DNA from: Streptomyces albus subsp. albus
Lineage (GTDB): Bacteria > Actinomycetota > Actinomycetes > Streptomycetales > Streptomycetaceae
Assembly (NCBI RefSeq): GCF_000719865.1
Contig: NZ_JOID01000022.1
Span: 1-64,000 of the forward strand
Direction of reading: 5' to 3'
Length of the DNA stretch: 64,000 nt
The stretch's first letter is position 1. The number at the start of each line of letters is the position of its first letter. The notes under the pieces are model-generated. The model was not told the DNA's origin. It did no database searches and saw nothing but the letters and a program-made list of their open reading frames with translations. The translations under genes and the position numbers were made by a program. Positions 42,403 through 52,359 of this stretch are shown here, piece by piece.

Positions 42403-43095
42403 ATGGACGATCAGCTCGTGCTCGACCTCGCCGCCACCATCCGCCACGACGGGCACGGCGGGGTCGCCGACGACCTGAACACCCCTGCCGGCCTCACCCG
42501 CTGGCTGCGCGAACGCCCGGAGGACTCGGCGGTGTCCCGCGCCGTGGACATCCGGCGGTACACGGCGGACGAGGAGGCGCTGCGGGCCGTACGGGAGGTG
42601 CGCACGGCCGCCCGCGCGCTCTTCGCCCGCGCCGTCGCGCCCGGGCCGCCGAGCCGCGCCGACGCGGGCCGGCTGCCGGCGGCCGGGACGGCGCTCGACG
42701 TCCTCGCGGCGGCCGCCGCCCGGGTGCCGACCGTGCCCCGCCTGCTGTGGCCGGCGGACGGCCAACCGGTCGTCGTGCGGGAGTGGTTGACCGGGGCGGC
42801 GGAGAGCGGGCCGGCGGAGCGCGGGCCGGTGGAGCGCGGGGTGGCGGAGGCCGGGCAGGGGCCGGGACCGGCGGACCGGCTCGCCGCCGTCCTCGCCGAG
42901 GCCGCCATGGCCTTCCTCGCCGGGCCGGGCCGGGAACTGCTGCGGGCCTGCCCGGCACCGCGCTGCGTGCGGTACTTCGTCAAGGAGCACCCCCGGCAGG
43001 AGTGGTGCAAACCGTCCTGCGGCAACCGCGCCCGGGTCGCCCGCCACCACGCCCGCCGCCGCGCCGTCCCGCCGGAGGGCGGCGCGGGCGGGTGA
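42403..43095 (+). CDS. CGNR zinc-finger (ABATE-domain) regulator
   Basis: 230 residues from ATG 42403. An N-terminal ABATE (YjiA-like stress) domain, LVLDLAATIRHDGHGGVADDLNTPAGLTRWLRE.. AVREVRTAARALFARAV, leads to the C-terminal CGNR zinc finger CPAPRCVRYFVKEHPRQEWCKPSCGNRARVARHHARRR with Cys-x4-Cys and Cys-x3-Cys plus the defining CGNR. An Ala/Gly/Pro-Glu insert (RGPVERGVAEAGQ) lengthens the middle. Such proteins bind DNA and regulate neighbouring metabolic genes; the divergent pdxH-type operon is the likely target. Confidence 0.88.
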   Translation: MDDQLVLDLAATIRHDGHGGVADDLNTPAGLTRWLRERPEDSAVSRAVDIRRYTADEEALRAVREVRTAARALFARAVAPGPPSRADAGRLPAAGTALDVLAAAAARVPTVPRLLWPADGQPVVVREWLTGAAESGPAERGPVERGVAEAGQGPGPADRLAAVLAEAAMAFLAGPGRELLRACPAPRCVRYFVKEHPRQEWCKPSCGNRARVARHHARRRAVPPEGGAGG

Positions 43096-43446
43096 GCCGT
43101 GTTCCGCCCGGGCGTACCGCGCCGGGGTCCGTGGGCCGGGGTTCGGGGGTTCCCGGCCCGGTGGCCGGGTCCCCGGTGCGGGGCGCGCGGCGGGCGACAC
43201 GCGCCCTTCCGGACAGCCGTCCGCCTCCGTCTTACCCGGTGGTCCGGCCGGCCCGACGCCGCCCCTTCGCCGTCCGGCCGGCACATCATCCGTTCGGGCG
43301 GGGAGAGCGCCCGGGGGCGGCGGTCCGGGCGGCTCGCGGAAGCCGTGGCCGGGGCCGGCGGCCCGGCCGCCGCGCCCGTCCCCGGTGCGCGCCGCCCGCC
43401 CCGGCCACCCGCGCCGGGGCGGGCGGCCGCCCCGTACCATGGCCGC
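43096..43446. other. intergenic region before conserved hypothetical gene
   Basis: 351 bases. No gene or RNA recognised. TACCAT at 43436-43441 could be a -10 element giving a leaderless start at 43447. Confidence 0.45.
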
Positions 43447-43947
43447 ATGTCCTTCCTCCGCCGCCGCAGCGCAGCCACGCCCACCGGACCGGACTTCGAC
43501 GTCCTCGCGATGGATCCCGGTGACTGGCCGGGCAACCTCGGGGCCGGGCTGCTGCCCGCGCCGGACGGAAGCTGCCAGGGGGTCTTCCTCCGCTACGACC
43601 TGTTCGGCGGCCGCGGCCCGGCGATGATCATCGGAAATCTTCCGGAGGGCTCCCCGGCCCGGGAGACGGAGGAGGACGAGGTGCCGTTCGAGGTGGCCCA
43701 ACTCCTCGAAGCGCTCGGCAACGACGAGTCCGTGCGGGTGACGGAGACCGAGGACACCCCGGTGATGCACGAGGACAACCTCCTCATCGTGCGCCGGCTC
43801 AAGTTCTCCGAAAGCCGCATCTCCTGCGCGCAGTTCGACCGCAGCGACGGCGTGCTCGTCACCATCGCGAGCTGGGACCGGCCCATCACGGACGACCTCT
43901 ACCGGCTCCTCAAGCCGCTGCCCGCGGAGATGTTCCAGACCGGCTGA
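43447..43947 (+). CDS. conserved hypothetical protein
   Basis: 166 residues from ATG 43447, not recognised. It has no signal peptide and no transmembrane segment. Short conserved-looking segments are [72 protein letters not shown] and [44 protein letters not shown]. This mixed alpha/beta, acidic composition suggests a small cytosolic protein. It appears monocistronic and is followed by the GH95 gene after 188 bases. No function can be proposed. Confidence 0.75.
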   Translation: MSFLRRRSAATPTGPDFDVLAMDPGDWPGNLGAGLLPAPDGSCQGVFLRYDLFGGRGPAMIIGNLPEGSPARETEEDEVPFEVAQLLEALGNDESVRVTETEDTPVMHEDNLLIVRRLKFSESRISCAQFDRSDGVLVTIASWDRPITDDLYRLLKPLPAEMFQTG

Positions 43948-44098
43948 CCCCGCCGCGCTCTCCGCGCGGCCGCCCTCTCGCCGCCCGGTCCGCTCGGTCC
44001 ACCTCGTCCGTCCGTCCGGCCCGTCCGGCTCCTCTGCCCGTCCGGCCCACCTGGCCCGGGCGCGAGGGGACGGCCCGCCCCGTCCGCGCCGCGCGCGG

Positions 44099-44127
44099 TT
44101 GTCACCCACCGCCCGGACCCCTAGCGT
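44099..44127 (+). promoter_or_regulatory. HrdB-type promoter of the GH95 gene, apparently leaderless
   Basis: TTGTCA (44099-44104), 17-base spacer, TAGCGT (44122-44127). The expected transcript start falls at about 44134-44136, i.e. on the ATG at 44136, so the mRNA may lack a leader and a ribosome site (none is visible). Confidence 0.6.
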
Positions 44128-44135
44128 GGCCCGGC

Positions 44136-46949
44136 ATGTCCCCAGGCGTGTTCGGGCCGCAGGAGCCGCAGGAGTCGCAGGAGCCACCCTCCACATCCGG
44201 AGATCCGGTGCGGCACGGCCCGAGCCCCGACGGCCTCCGGGAACCGGCAGCGGACCCCGTCCTCCGGTACGACCGTCCCGCCGCCGACTGGGAGCGGGAG
44301 GCCCTGCCCATCGGCAACGGCGCGCTCGGGGCGATGGTCTTCGGGACCGTCCCCGCCGAGCGGCTCCAGTTCAACGAGAAGACGCTGTGGACCGGCGGCC
44401 CCGGTTCCGCCAAGGGCTACGACCACGGCAACGGGCCGTCACCGCGCCCCGGTGCCCTGGAGGAGGTCCGGCGCCGGATCGAGGAGTCCGGGTCCCTCGA
44501 CCCCGCGGAGGCCGCGGCGCTCCTCGGCCGGCCCCGCCGCGGCTACGGGGCGTACCAGCCCTTCGGCGACGTCCGGATCGATCTGCCGCCCGGCGCGCAC
44601 GACGGCCCCGCCCGCTCCTACCGGCGCGCGCTCGACCTCCGGACCGCCCTGGCCACCGTCCGCCACACCGACGACCGGGGTGTCACCCACCGGCGCGTGT
44701 TCTTCGCCTCCCACCCGGCCGGGGTGATCGCCGGACGGTTCGACGCGGACCGGCCGGGCCACACCGGCTTCACCCTGCGCGTCACCACGCCGCGCGACGA
44801 CCGGGACGTCACCGTCACCGCCGCGGACGGGCGGATCACCGTACGCGGCACCCTCCACGACAACGGCCTGCGGTTCGCGGCGCAGCTCCAGGTGACCGCC
44901 GAGGGCGGCACCCTCAGCGACGGCGACGGCGACGGCGGGTGGGTCCGCGTCGAGGGCGCCGACAGCGCCTGGTTCGTCCTCGCCGCGGGCACCGACTACG
45001 CGGACACCCACCCGCACTACCGGGGCGACGACCCGCACCCGCGGGTGACCGCCGCCGTCGACGGGGCGGTGCGCCGTGGCCCTGACGACCTGCTCGCCGA
45101 ACACATGGCCGACCACGGGCGGCTGTTCGACCGGGTGCGCCTCGACCTCGGAGGCCGGCTGCCGGAGGACGTGCCGACGGACCGGCTGCTCCGGGACTAC
45201 ACGGGCGGCACGGCGGCGGACGGCCTCCGCCCGTCCGCCGGTGCGGCTGGGGCCGCCGACGCCGCGACGGCCTCCGTTCCGGCCGTCCGGCACTTGCCGG
45301 CCCGGGGCGACGCGGGCCACGTCGCGGCGCACCACGGCGTGGCCGGCGGCGAAGCGGCCCGGCCCGGGGGCACGGTCGACGGCGGCGCTGCGTCCGGGCC
45401 CGGGGGCACGGTCGACGGCGGCGATCAGCACAGCCCGTACCGTCCCGGCCCGGGCCGCCCCGGACCTCTCGGCGGCGCGGCCGGCCGCCCCCACGTCACC
45501 GAGGCCCCGGGTGCGGAGCCCGGCGCGGTCCGCCCCGGCCCGAACCGCCCCGGAACCGGCCGCGACGAAGGAACCGGCCGCGACGGCGCCGCCGCGGCCG
45601 ACCGTGCGCTGGAGGCGCTCGTCTTCCAGTACGGCCGCTATCTGCTGATCGCCTCCTCCCGCCCCGGCTCGCTGCCCGCCAACCTCCAGGGCGTGTGGAA
45701 CCACAGCACCGAACCGCCCTGGGCGGCCGACTACCACACCAACATCAATCTCCAGATGGCCTACTGGCCCGCGCACCCCGCCAACCTCTCCGAGACCGCC
45801 GAGCCGTACGACCGCTTCGTGACGTCCCTGCTCGCCCCCGGCCGGACCACGGCCCGGGAGATGTTCGGCGCGCCGGGCTGGGTTGTGCACAACGAGACCA
45901 ACCCGTACGGCTTCACGGGCGTCCACGACTGGCCCACCGCCTTCTGGTTCCCCGAGGCCGCCGCCTGGCTCACCCAGCTCCTGTACGACCGCTACCGCTA
46001 CGTTCCCGACACCGGCTACCTCCGCGACACCGCCTATCCGGCGCTCAAGGAGGCCGCCCTCTTCTGGCTGCACGAGCTGCGCACCGACCCCTCCGACGGC
46101 ACCCTGGTCGTCTCGCCCGCCCACTCGCCGGAACACGGACGCTTCACCGCGGGCACCGCGATGGCCCAGCAGATCGTCCACGACCTGCTGTCGAACACCC
46201 TTGAGGCCGCCCGTGTCCTCGGCGACGACCCGGACTTCCGGAACGACGTGCGGCGGGCCCTCGACCGCCTCGACCCCGGGCTGCGCACCGGCTCCTGGGG
46301 CCAGCTCCAGGAGTGGAAGGAGGACCTGGACGACCCGGAGGACCGCCACCGGCACGTCTCCCACCTCTTCGCCCTCCACCCCGGACAGCGGATCCGTCCC
46401 GGCAGCCGGTGGGCCGCGGCGGCCCGCACCTCGCTCGCGGCGCGCGGCGACAGCGGTACCGGCTGGAGCAGGGCCTGGAAGATCAACTTCTGGGCCCGGC
46501 TCCATGACGGCGACCGGGCCCACGCCCTCCTCGCGGGGCAGTTGCGGGAGTCCACCCTCCCCAACCTCCTCGACACCCATCCGCCGTTCCAGCTCGACGG
46601 CAACCTCGGGGCCACCGCAGGGATCGCCGAGATGCTGCTGCAGAGCCACCACGGCGAGATCGAGTTGCTGCCCGCCCTCCCCGCCGCCTGGCCCGAGGGT
46701 TCCGTCCACGGCCTCCGCGCCCGCGGCGACGTCACGGTCGACCTGGCCTGGTCCGGCGGCAGGGCGCACACGGTCGTCCTGGCCACCGGCCGCACCGGGG
46801 AGATCCCGCTCCGCGGCAGCCTCCTCGAAGGCCCCTGCACCGTCCGGGAGTTGCCCGCAAAAGGGGAGGCCGGGACGCGCAGACGGGACGACGGGGCCAC
46901 CCTGCTGCGGGCCCGCGCCGGACACCGTTACGTCATCACCGCACGGTGA
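44136..46949 (+). CDS. glycoside hydrolase family 95 (alpha-L-fucosidase-like)
   Basis: 937 residues from ATG 44136. GH95 landmarks are clear: [38 protein letters not shown] at the N-terminus; [21 protein letters not shown] with N536 and N538 (equivalents of the catalytic Asn421/Asn423 of the Bifidobacterium AfcA enzyme); SPEH with E666 as candidate general acid; and [21 protein letters not shown] with D821 (AfcA Asp766). An insert of about 125 low-complexity residues (about 363-488, Pro/Gly/Arg repeats) splits the family segment ..[15 protein letters not shown]... No signal peptide, so it is probably cytoplasmic. Family activity: inverting cleavage of alpha-1,2-L-fucosides or alpha-L-galactosides. 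Confidence 0.9.
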   Translation: MSPGVFGPQEPQESQEPPSTSGDPVRHGPSPDGLREPAADPVLRYDRPAADWEREALPIGNGALGAMVFGTVPAERLQFNEKTLWTGGPGSAKGYDHGNGPSPRPGALEEVRRRIEESGSLDPAEAAALLGRPRRGYGAYQPFGDVRIDLPPGAHDGPARSYRRALDLRTALATVRHTDDRGVTHRRVFFASHPAGVIAGRFDADRPGHTGFTLRVTTPRDDRDVTVTAADGRITVRGTLHDNGLRFAAQLQVTAEGGTLSDGDGDGGWVRVEGADSAWFVLAAGTDYADTHPHYRGDDPHPRVTAAVDGAVRRGPDDLLAEHMADHGRLFDRVRLDLGGRLPEDVPTDRLLRDYTGGTAADGLRPSAGAAGAADAATASVPAVRHLPARGDAGHVAAHHGVAGGEAARPGGTVDGGAASGPGGTVDGGDQHSPYRPGPGRPGPLGGAAGRPHVTEAPGAEPGAVRPGPNRPGTGRDEGTGRDGAAAADRALEALVFQYGRYLLIASSRPGSLPANLQGVWNHSTEPPWAADYHTNINLQMAYWPAHPANLSETAEPYDRFVTSLLAPGRTTAREMFGAPGWVVHNETNPYGFTGVHDWPTAFWFPEAAAWLTQLLYDRYRYVPDTGYLRDTAYPALKEAALFWLHELRTDPSDGTLVVSPAHSPEHGRFTAGTAMAQQIVHDLLSNTLEAARVLGDDPDFRNDVRRALDRLDPGLRTGSWGQLQEWKEDLDDPEDRHRHVSHLFALHPGQRIRPGSRWAAAARTSLAARGDSGTGWSRAWKINFWARLHDGDRAHALLAGQLRESTLPNLLDTHPPFQLDGNLGATAGIAEMLLQSHHGEIELLPALPAAWPEGSVHGLRARGDVTVDLAWSGGRAHTVVLATGRTGEIPLRGSLLEGPCTVRELPAKGEAGTRRRDDGATLLRARAGHRYVITAR

Positions 46950-46994
46950 AGCGGCCCCGCCGGCGGCCGGCCGTGCCGCGGCGGCCCGTACCGC

Positions 46995-47675
46995 TCACCG
47001 GCCCGTCCCCACCAGTCCCGTCTCATAGGCGAGGATCACGAGCTGGACCCGGTCGCGGGCGCCGAGTTTGGCGAGCAGCCGGGTCACATAGGTCTTGACG
47101 GTCGCTCCGGTAATGACCAGACGCGCCGCGATCTCGCCGTTCGACAGGCCGCTGCCGATGAGCGTCAGGACCTCGCGCTCCCGTTCCGTGATGCCCGCGA
47201 GCGCGGGCGGTACGGGACCGCCGGCGGCCCCGGAGCCGGGGGCGGGCGTGGGCCGGTCCGCGAACTCCCTGATCAGCCGCCGGGTGACCCCCGGAGCGAT
47301 CAGCCCGTTCCCGGCGGCTACGGCGCGTATCCCCGCGAGGATGTCGTCCAGCGCCATGTCCTTGACGAGGAAGCCCGACGCGCCGGCGCGCAGCGCCCCG
47401 TAGACGTACTCGTCGTCGTCGAAGGTGGTCAGCACGATGACCTGGGCGCCGCCGGAGCCCGAAGTGATCAGCCGGGTGGCCTCGATGCCGTCCATGCCGG
47501 GCATCCGGATGTCCATGACGACGACGTGCGGGCGGAGTTCCGCCGCCAGCCGGACGGCCTCGGCGCCGGTGCCCGCCTCCCCGGCCGCCTCCAGATCCGG
47601 TGCGTCGGCGAGGACCATCCGCAGCGCCGCCCGGACGAGCGGCTGGTCGTCGGCGAGGACCACGCGGACCGTCAC
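46995..47675 (-). CDS. NarL/LuxR-family response regulator
   Basis: 226 residues from GTG 47675, whose GTGA overlaps the kinase stop. The receiver domain is MTVRVVLADDQPLVRAALRMVLADAPDLEAAGE..VVVMDIRMPGMDG (phospho-Asp55), VIVLTTFDDDEYVYGALRAGASGFLVKDM. The HTH is ITEREREVLTLIGSGLSNGEIAARLVITGATVKTYVTRLLAKLGARDRVQLVILAYE, typical of GerE/LuxR. Forms a two-component pair with the histidine kinase, and probably controls the ABC transporter encoded divergently at 49085. Confidence 0.93.
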   Translation of the reverse strand: MTVRVVLADDQPLVRAALRMVLADAPDLEAAGEAGTGAEAVRLAAELRPHVVVMDIRMPGMDGIEATRLITSGSGGAQVIVLTTFDDDEYVYGALRAGASGFLVKDMALDDILAGIRAVAAGNGLIAPGVTRRLIREFADRPTPAPGSGAAGGPVPPALAGITEREREVLTLIGSGLSNGEIAARLVITGATVKTYVTRLLAKLGARDRVQLVILAYETGLVGTGR

Positions 47676-48952
47676 CGCGCCCCCGCCGGGACGGGCAGCC
47701 GGGCCGCCACCCGGAAACCGCCGCCCGGGCGCGGCCCGGCGGCGAACTCGCCGTCCAGCAGCCGGACCCGCTCGCGCATCCCGGTCAGACCCCACCCGGT
47801 GCCGCCCGCCTCCCCGGGCCGGCCCGCTCCGTCGTCGGTGACCTCGATGGACAGCCCGTCCGGCGCCCGGCCGACGGTCACCCGGCAGGAACCGGTGCCG
47901 GCGTGGCGGACGACGTTGGTCACCGCCTCCTGGACGATGCGGTACGCGGACCGGTCGATCTCCGGCGGCAGCGGCCCCGGCTCACCGCGCCACTCCACGT
48001 CCACCCGTACTCCGGCCGCCGTCGTGGCCGCGGCCAGCCGCCCGACGTCGGCCAGCCCCAGCCCGACGTCGGCCAGCCCCAGCCCGGGGCCGGGCTGCGG
48101 CACGCGCGCCGGCCCGCCCGGCCCACCGGACCCGGGCCCGGACTGGCGGAGGGCCCCCAGCATCCGGCGCAGCCCCGACAGCGTCTCCCGGCCGGAGGTC
48201 TCGATGGCGGCAAGCGCCTCCCGCGCGCCCGCCGGCTGAGTCTCGATGACCCGCTTCGCCGCGCCGGCCTGCAGCGCGATGATGCCGATGCTGTGCGCGA
48301 CCATGTCATGCAACTCCCGGGCGATGCGAAGCCGTTCGGCCGTGATGGCCTGCTCGGCGGCCTGGGCGCGGGCCCGGTCCGCGTGCTCCCGGGACTGGTG
48401 CGCCGCGTCGCCGAGCAGCCAGGCCACGACGGCCGTCAGCGCCACGGACAGCTCCGCCGAGGTGCCCACCGGCCAGCCGAACGACACACGGGCGGCCAGG
48501 TAGCCGGCCAGCACACCGAGGGCCGTGCCGGTGGCCGCGATGCCGGTCCGGCGCGGCCGGGTCGCGGCGATGGCGTACAGCGCGACATCCACCGCGAGGA
48601 ACTGTGCCAGGGGAATCTCCCCCACGCTCAGCGCCGTGGACGCGATGACGGCACCGGCGAGCATCAGCACGAGCGCCGCCGTGGGCCGGCGGCGTAGCAG
48701 ACCGGCACCGGCCAGCGTCACGGCGGTGGCCAGCGCCATCACCGTCAGGCCGTCCCAGCGGTAGAGGTAGACCCCGGGGAGGACGGTGGGCTCCGCCTCC
48801 CCGGGCAGCCGCACGCGGGACAGGAACGCGAAGACCGTCCCCGCGCACCAGGCCAGACCCGCCCAGGCGCCGGACGGCAGGCATCCCCACCGCCGGAGAA
48901 CCGGGGAGAGGAGCGTCCGGGCACGGGCGGTGCGGGAAGGTGAGGCCGGCAT
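47672..48952 (-). CDS. HisKA_3 sensor histidine kinase
   Basis: 426 residues from ATG 48952. The N-terminal half holds about five hydrophobic segments (WAGLAWCAGTVFAFL, LTVMALATAVTLAGAGLL, AALVLMLAGAVIASTALSV, FLAVDVALYAIAA, AVVAWLLGDAA), so it is a membrane sensor without a large extracellular domain. The dimerisation/phospho-acceptor motif is ERLRIARELHDMVAHSIGIIALQAG, and the ATPase has SAYRIVQEAVTNVVRHAG, VTDDGAGRPGEAGGTGWGLTGMRERVRLL. A tandem GLGLADV duplication lies between them. Probably senses envelope or antibiotic stress via the ABC transporter (inferred). Confidence 0.93.
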   Translation of the reverse strand: MPASPSRTARARTLLSPVLRRWGCLPSGAWAGLAWCAGTVFAFLSRVRLPGEAEPTVLPGVYLYRWDGLTVMALATAVTLAGAGLLRRRPTAALVLMLAGAVIASTALSVGEIPLAQFLAVDVALYAIAATRPRRTGIAATGTALGVLAGYLAARVSFGWPVGTSAELSVALTAVVAWLLGDAAHQSREHADRARAQAAEQAITAERLRIARELHDMVAHSIGIIALQAGAAKRVIETQPAGAREALAAIETSGRETLSGLRRMLGALRQSGPGSGGPGGPARVPQPGPGLGLADVGLGLADVGRLAAATTAAGVRVDVEWRGEPGPLPPEIDRSAYRIVQEAVTNVVRHAGTGSCRVTVGRAPDGLSIEVTDDGAGRPGEAGGTGWGLTGMRERVRLLDGEFAAGPRPGGGFRVAARLPVPAGAR

Positions 48953-49084
48953 ACGGGCGATGCTAACGACGGAGCCCCGGCCGGTCATCGGCCCGTGGTC
49001 GTACACCCGTGGCCGGCATCCGCCGCGGTGACTGCCTGCCCGGGGCCGACGACAGGCGCGGGCGCGCCCCGGCACGGTGGGCGG

Positions 49085-49993
49085 GTGATCGAAGCCAATG
49101 AACTGACGAAGCGCTACGGCCGGACCCCCGCCGTGGAGGGCCTGAGTTTCACGGTGAGACCGGGACGGGTCACCGGGTTCCTGGGCCCGAACGGCGCCGG
49201 TAAGAGCACCACGCTCCGGATGATCCTGGGACTGCACGAGCCGACCGGCGGAACCGTGACCGTCGGCGGCCGGCCCTTCCGGGACCACCCGCGCGGGCTG
49301 CGCCAGGCCGGGGCGCTGCTGGACGCGGGCGACGCGCACGGCGGCCGCCGCGCGCGGGCGCACCTCGCCGTCCTGGCCCGGAGCAACGGCATCCCGCGCC
49401 GCCGGGTGGAGGCTGTACTGGAGCAGGTCGGACTCGCCGGCGCGGCCCGGCGCCGCATCGGCGGGTTCTCCCTCGGCATGCGGCAGCGGCTCGGGATCGC
49501 CGCCGCGCTGCTCGGCGATCCACCGGTGCTGCTGTTCGACGAACCGCTCAACGGGCTCGACCCGGAAGGGGTGGCGTGGGTGCGCGGGCTGTTCCGCGAA
49601 CTGGCCGCCGAAGGCCGCACCGTGTTCGTCTCCAGCCACCTGATGTCCGAGATGGAACACACGGCCGATGAACTGATCGTCATCGGCCGGGGCGAGCTGA
49701 TCGCGGCGGAGAGCCTGCGGGAGTTCGCCGCACGCGGCACCCGCCGGGGTGTGGCCGTCCGGACTCCGGACCCCCACGGGCTGGAGGCCCTGCTGACCGC
49801 CGAGGGAGCAGCCGTGCGCCCGGAGGACGGCGTGCTCGGCGTGACCGGGCTGACCGCGGAGCAAATCGGCGGGATCGCCTGCCGCCACGGCATCCCGCTG
49901 AGTGAACTGACTCCCCGGCAACCCTCGTTGGAGGACGCGTTCATGGAACTCACCGCCGGCAGCGTCGAATACCCCGCGGAGGAGAGCCGGTGA
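49085..49993 (+). CDS. ABC transporter ATP-binding protein
   Basis: 302 residues from GTG 49085. Walker A GPNGAGKSTT, Q-loop region, signature FSLGMRQRLG, Walker B VLLFDEPLNGLDP and switch His SSH. It belongs to the ABC-2/DrrA-like exporters; the C-terminal ~80 residues carry the DrrA-type extension (SLEDAFMELT). The upstream region is the divergent gap shared with the two-component kinase. It overlaps the permease by four bases (GTGA), so the two are co-translated. Confidence 0.95.
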   Translation: MIEANELTKRYGRTPAVEGLSFTVRPGRVTGFLGPNGAGKSTTLRMILGLHEPTGGTVTVGGRPFRDHPRGLRQAGALLDAGDAHGGRRARAHLAVLARSNGIPRRRVEAVLEQVGLAGAARRRIGGFSLGMRQRLGIAAALLGDPPVLLFDEPLNGLDPEGVAWVRGLFRELAAEGRTVFVSSHLMSEMEHTADELIVIGRGELIAAESLREFAARGTRRGVAVRTPDPHGLEALLTAEGAAVRPEDGVLGVTGLTAEQIGGIACRHGIPLSELTPRQPSLEDAFMELTAGSVEYPAEESR

Positions 49994-50841
49994 CCACGGT
50001 GACGAGCACAGCAGCCGCCCGAACGCCGGAGACCGGGCCCCGGGGACGGTTCCGCGACCTCTTGGCCGCCGAGTGGCTCAAGCTGTGGTCGCTCCGCTCC
50101 ACCCCCTGGAGCCTGTTGGCCGGCGCGGTGGCCGTCATGGCGTTCAACGCGGGCGCCGCCTGGGACCACTACCGCTACTGGGACGCGTCCGGTCCGGACG
50201 CCCGCGCGGGCTTCGTGACCGACGGCATGCCGCTGCGCGACGCCTTCACCGCCAACGCCGCCCTGGTGCTGCTTCTCGCCCTCGGCGCCATCGGCGCCGC
50301 CGCGGTCACCGGCGAATACGGCACCGGAATGATCCGCGCCACCTTCGCGGCGGTCCCGGCCCGCCGCTCGCTCATGGCGGCCAAGGCGTGCGTCGTCACG
50401 GCGGTGGCCACTCTGTTCGGAGTGGTCGTCGCGGGAGGCTCGTTCCTCCTGACCCAGGCGATCCTGGACGCCCGGGACGCCGGGGTCTCCCTCGGCCATC
50501 CGGGCGCGACGCGCGTCGTCGCGGCCTCCGCGCTGCTGGCACCGGTGGCCGCGCTCGCGGGTCTGGCGCTCGGTGCTCTCATCCGGCACGGAGCCGCCAC
50601 CGCGGTCGCCTGTTTCGCAGTGCTTCTGCTGCTCCCCGCGGCCGTCCAGGAGAACCGCCGCTGGGCGGCCGTTCTCGATCACGCGCTGCCCCTCGGCGCC
50701 TGGAACCGGCTGGTCGCCGTGGAGGGCTTTCCGCCGGGGCCGTACCCCTGGACGACGAGCGGGGCGTGGACCGTTTACGCCGCCTGGGCGCTCGCCGGGG
50801 CCGCCCTCGCCGTCGCGGCGGTGCACCACCGCGACCAGTGA
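49990..50841 (+). CDS. ABC-2 transporter permease
   Basis: 283 residues from GTG 49990. It has about six hydrophobic segments (LLAGAVAVMAFNAGAAW, ANAALVLLLALGAIGAAAV, ACVVTAVATLFGVVVAGGSFL, VVAASALLAPVAALAGLALGAL, AVACFAVLLLLPAAV, AWTVYAAWALAGAALAVAAV), preceded by the ABC-2 'RDLLAAEWLKLWSLRSTPW' motif and followed by FAAVPARRSLMAAK after TM2. Works with the preceding ATPase as an exporter, likely for drugs or peptides, controlled by the neighbouring NarL-type system. Confidence 0.92.
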   Translation: MTTVTSTAAARTPETGPRGRFRDLLAAEWLKLWSLRSTPWSLLAGAVAVMAFNAGAAWDHYRYWDASGPDARAGFVTDGMPLRDAFTANAALVLLLALGAIGAAAVTGEYGTGMIRATFAAVPARRSLMAAKACVVTAVATLFGVVVAGGSFLLTQAILDARDAGVSLGHPGATRVVAASALLAPVAALAGLALGALIRHGAATAVACFAVLLLLPAAVQENRRWAAVLDHALPLGAWNRLVAVEGFPPGPYPWTTSGAWTVYAAWALAGAALAVAAVHHRDQ

Positions 50842-50987
50842 CCCGTGGCTCCGGGCGGAGGGGCGGCGGTCACCGGGGCTCCCGTGACCAACGAGCACCG
50901 TACGGGAGCGCGGACCGCGCGGGCCGCGTCCGTGTCCCCACCGTGCGGGGCGCCCCACCCCCTGGGGCGCGCCCCGCACGGCGCCCC

Positions 50988-52124
50988 TCAGCGGGTGCCC
51001 ACCGCTGCCCGTACCGCCCGCCGGGCCATTCCGCAGTCGTCGTGGAGGCGCCGCAGCAGCAGCCGCTGCGCCTCGCCGGGGGAGCCCGTCGCCCCGGGCA
51101 GGACCGGTCCCGGATCGCGCATCATCCGCTGCACGGCCGTCTCGCAGGTGCGGATCTCCCGGGTGAGCACCAGCATCAGATTGACGAGGAAGGCGTCCCG
51201 CGCGGCCGGCCCCGCGGCCTGCGCCAGCCTGCTGATCCGGCGGCGCGCCGCGGGCGCCTCACCGAGGACGGTCCACAGCGTCGCCAGGTCGTAGCCGGGG
51301 AGGTACCAGCCGGCGTGGTCCCAGTCGAGCAGCACCGGACCGGCCGGTGAGAGCAGGAAGTTGGAGAGCAGCGCGTCGCCGTGGCAGAACTGGCCCTGCC
51401 CCTGGCCGCCCTGGCGGCCGGCCGCGTGCGCCAGGCCGTGCAGCAGCTTCTGCAGGTCGCTGGTGTCCCGGTCGGTGAGCAGCCCCAGTTCGTGGTACCG
51501 GTTCAGCCGGCCCGCGTAGTCCAGCGGAACGCCGAACAGCCCGGCCGGCGGGCGCCACTGGTTGACCCGGCAGACGGCCTGCAGCACCGTCTTGATGTCG
51601 GCGCGCGGCGGGGCCTCCACGGGGTGCCGCTGCAGGGCCGCCGGCCGCCCCGCCATCCGCTCCACGACCAGCGTGCAGTTGTCCGGGTCCGCCGCGACCA
51701 GCCGGGGCACCCGCACGGGCGGGCGGTGCCGGACGAACGCCCGGTATGCCGCTATTTCCTGCCGGGCCCGCTCCGTCCAGGCGGGGGAGTGGTCCAGCAG
51801 GCACTTCGCCACCGCCGTGGCACGGCCCGTCGTGCCGACGATCAGCACCGAGCGCCCGCTGCGGCGCAGCACCTGCACCGGGTGGAACTCCGGGCAGATC
51901 CGGTGCACCGCCGCGATGGCGGTGCGCAGCTGGGTGCCCTGGGGGCCGGACAAGTCGATCCTCCCGCTGAGGGTCCGGCCGCCCCCGCCCATCGCGCGCT
52001 GCGGCCGCCCCCCCGCCGGCAGGGCCCCGGCGGGTACGGCACCGGCGGCGTACGGCCTGCCGCCACCCGCCTGCGGGCGGTACGGCGGAGGCGGGGCGGA
52101 CACGGAGGACGGCGCTGCGTACAT
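50988..52124 (-). CDS. APH-like phosphotransferase family protein
   Basis: 378 residues from ATG 52124 (weak AAGGGA site; start uncertain). A ~60-residue Pro/Gly-rich N-terminus precedes an aminoglycoside-phosphotransferase-type domain: [27 protein letters not shown], the catalytic loop [14 protein letters not shown] (HGDxxxxN) and the metal-binding [21 protein letters not shown]. It lacks close similarity to the phosphotransferase at 6945. Substrate unknown. It is divergent from the NsdA-like regulator, separated by 235 bases that contain three phased repeats. Confidence 0.85.
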   Translation of the reverse strand: MYAAPSSVSAPPPPYRPQAGGGRPYAAGAVPAGALPAGGRPQRAMGGGGRTLSGRIDLSGPQGTQLRTAIAAVHRICPEFHPVQVLRRSGRSVLIVGTTGRATAVAKCLLDHSPAWTERARQEIAAYRAFVRHRPPVRVPRLVAADPDNCTLVVERMAGRPAALQRHPVEAPPRADIKTVLQAVCRVNQWRPPAGLFGVPLDYAGRLNRYHELGLLTDRDTSDLQKLLHGLAHAAGRQGGQGQGQFCHGDALLSNFLLSPAGPVLLDWDHAGWYLPGYDLATLWTVLGEAPAARRRISRLAQAAGPAARDAFLVNLMLVLTREIRTCETAVQRMMRDPGPVLPGATGSPGEAQRLLLRRLHDDCGMARRAVRAAVGTR

Positions 52125-52270
52125 GGGCGGAACGGATCCCTTCGTGGGCCGACGGCAAGCCTGCGCCGCCCGCCCGGGCCCGGTCTCCGCACCCTGGGGA
52201 AATGCGGTCCGGCCACCGGGACGGGTGGCGCGGTTCCTACCCGACACCCGACCGCGGGTGGCACACCACC

Positions 52271-52296
52271 TGGCGGACCCTGGCGAAGCCTGGCGA
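52271..52296. promoter_or_regulatory. three phased TGGCGRA repeats at 10-bp spacing
   Basis: tggcgga (52271), tggcgaa (52281) and tggcgaa (52291), each preceded by CC or GCC, start exactly one helical turn apart, so they would lie on the same face of DNA. They are in the divergent region upstream of the NsdA-like gene. No regulator is assigned. TAGTGT at 52324-52329 might be the gene's -10 element. Confidence 0.45.
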
Positions 52297-52359
52297 ATGC
52301 CCCGCCACCCCCTGACGGGCCGTTAGTGTCGGATCAGCCGAGGAACCTGGGGGCTTGAC

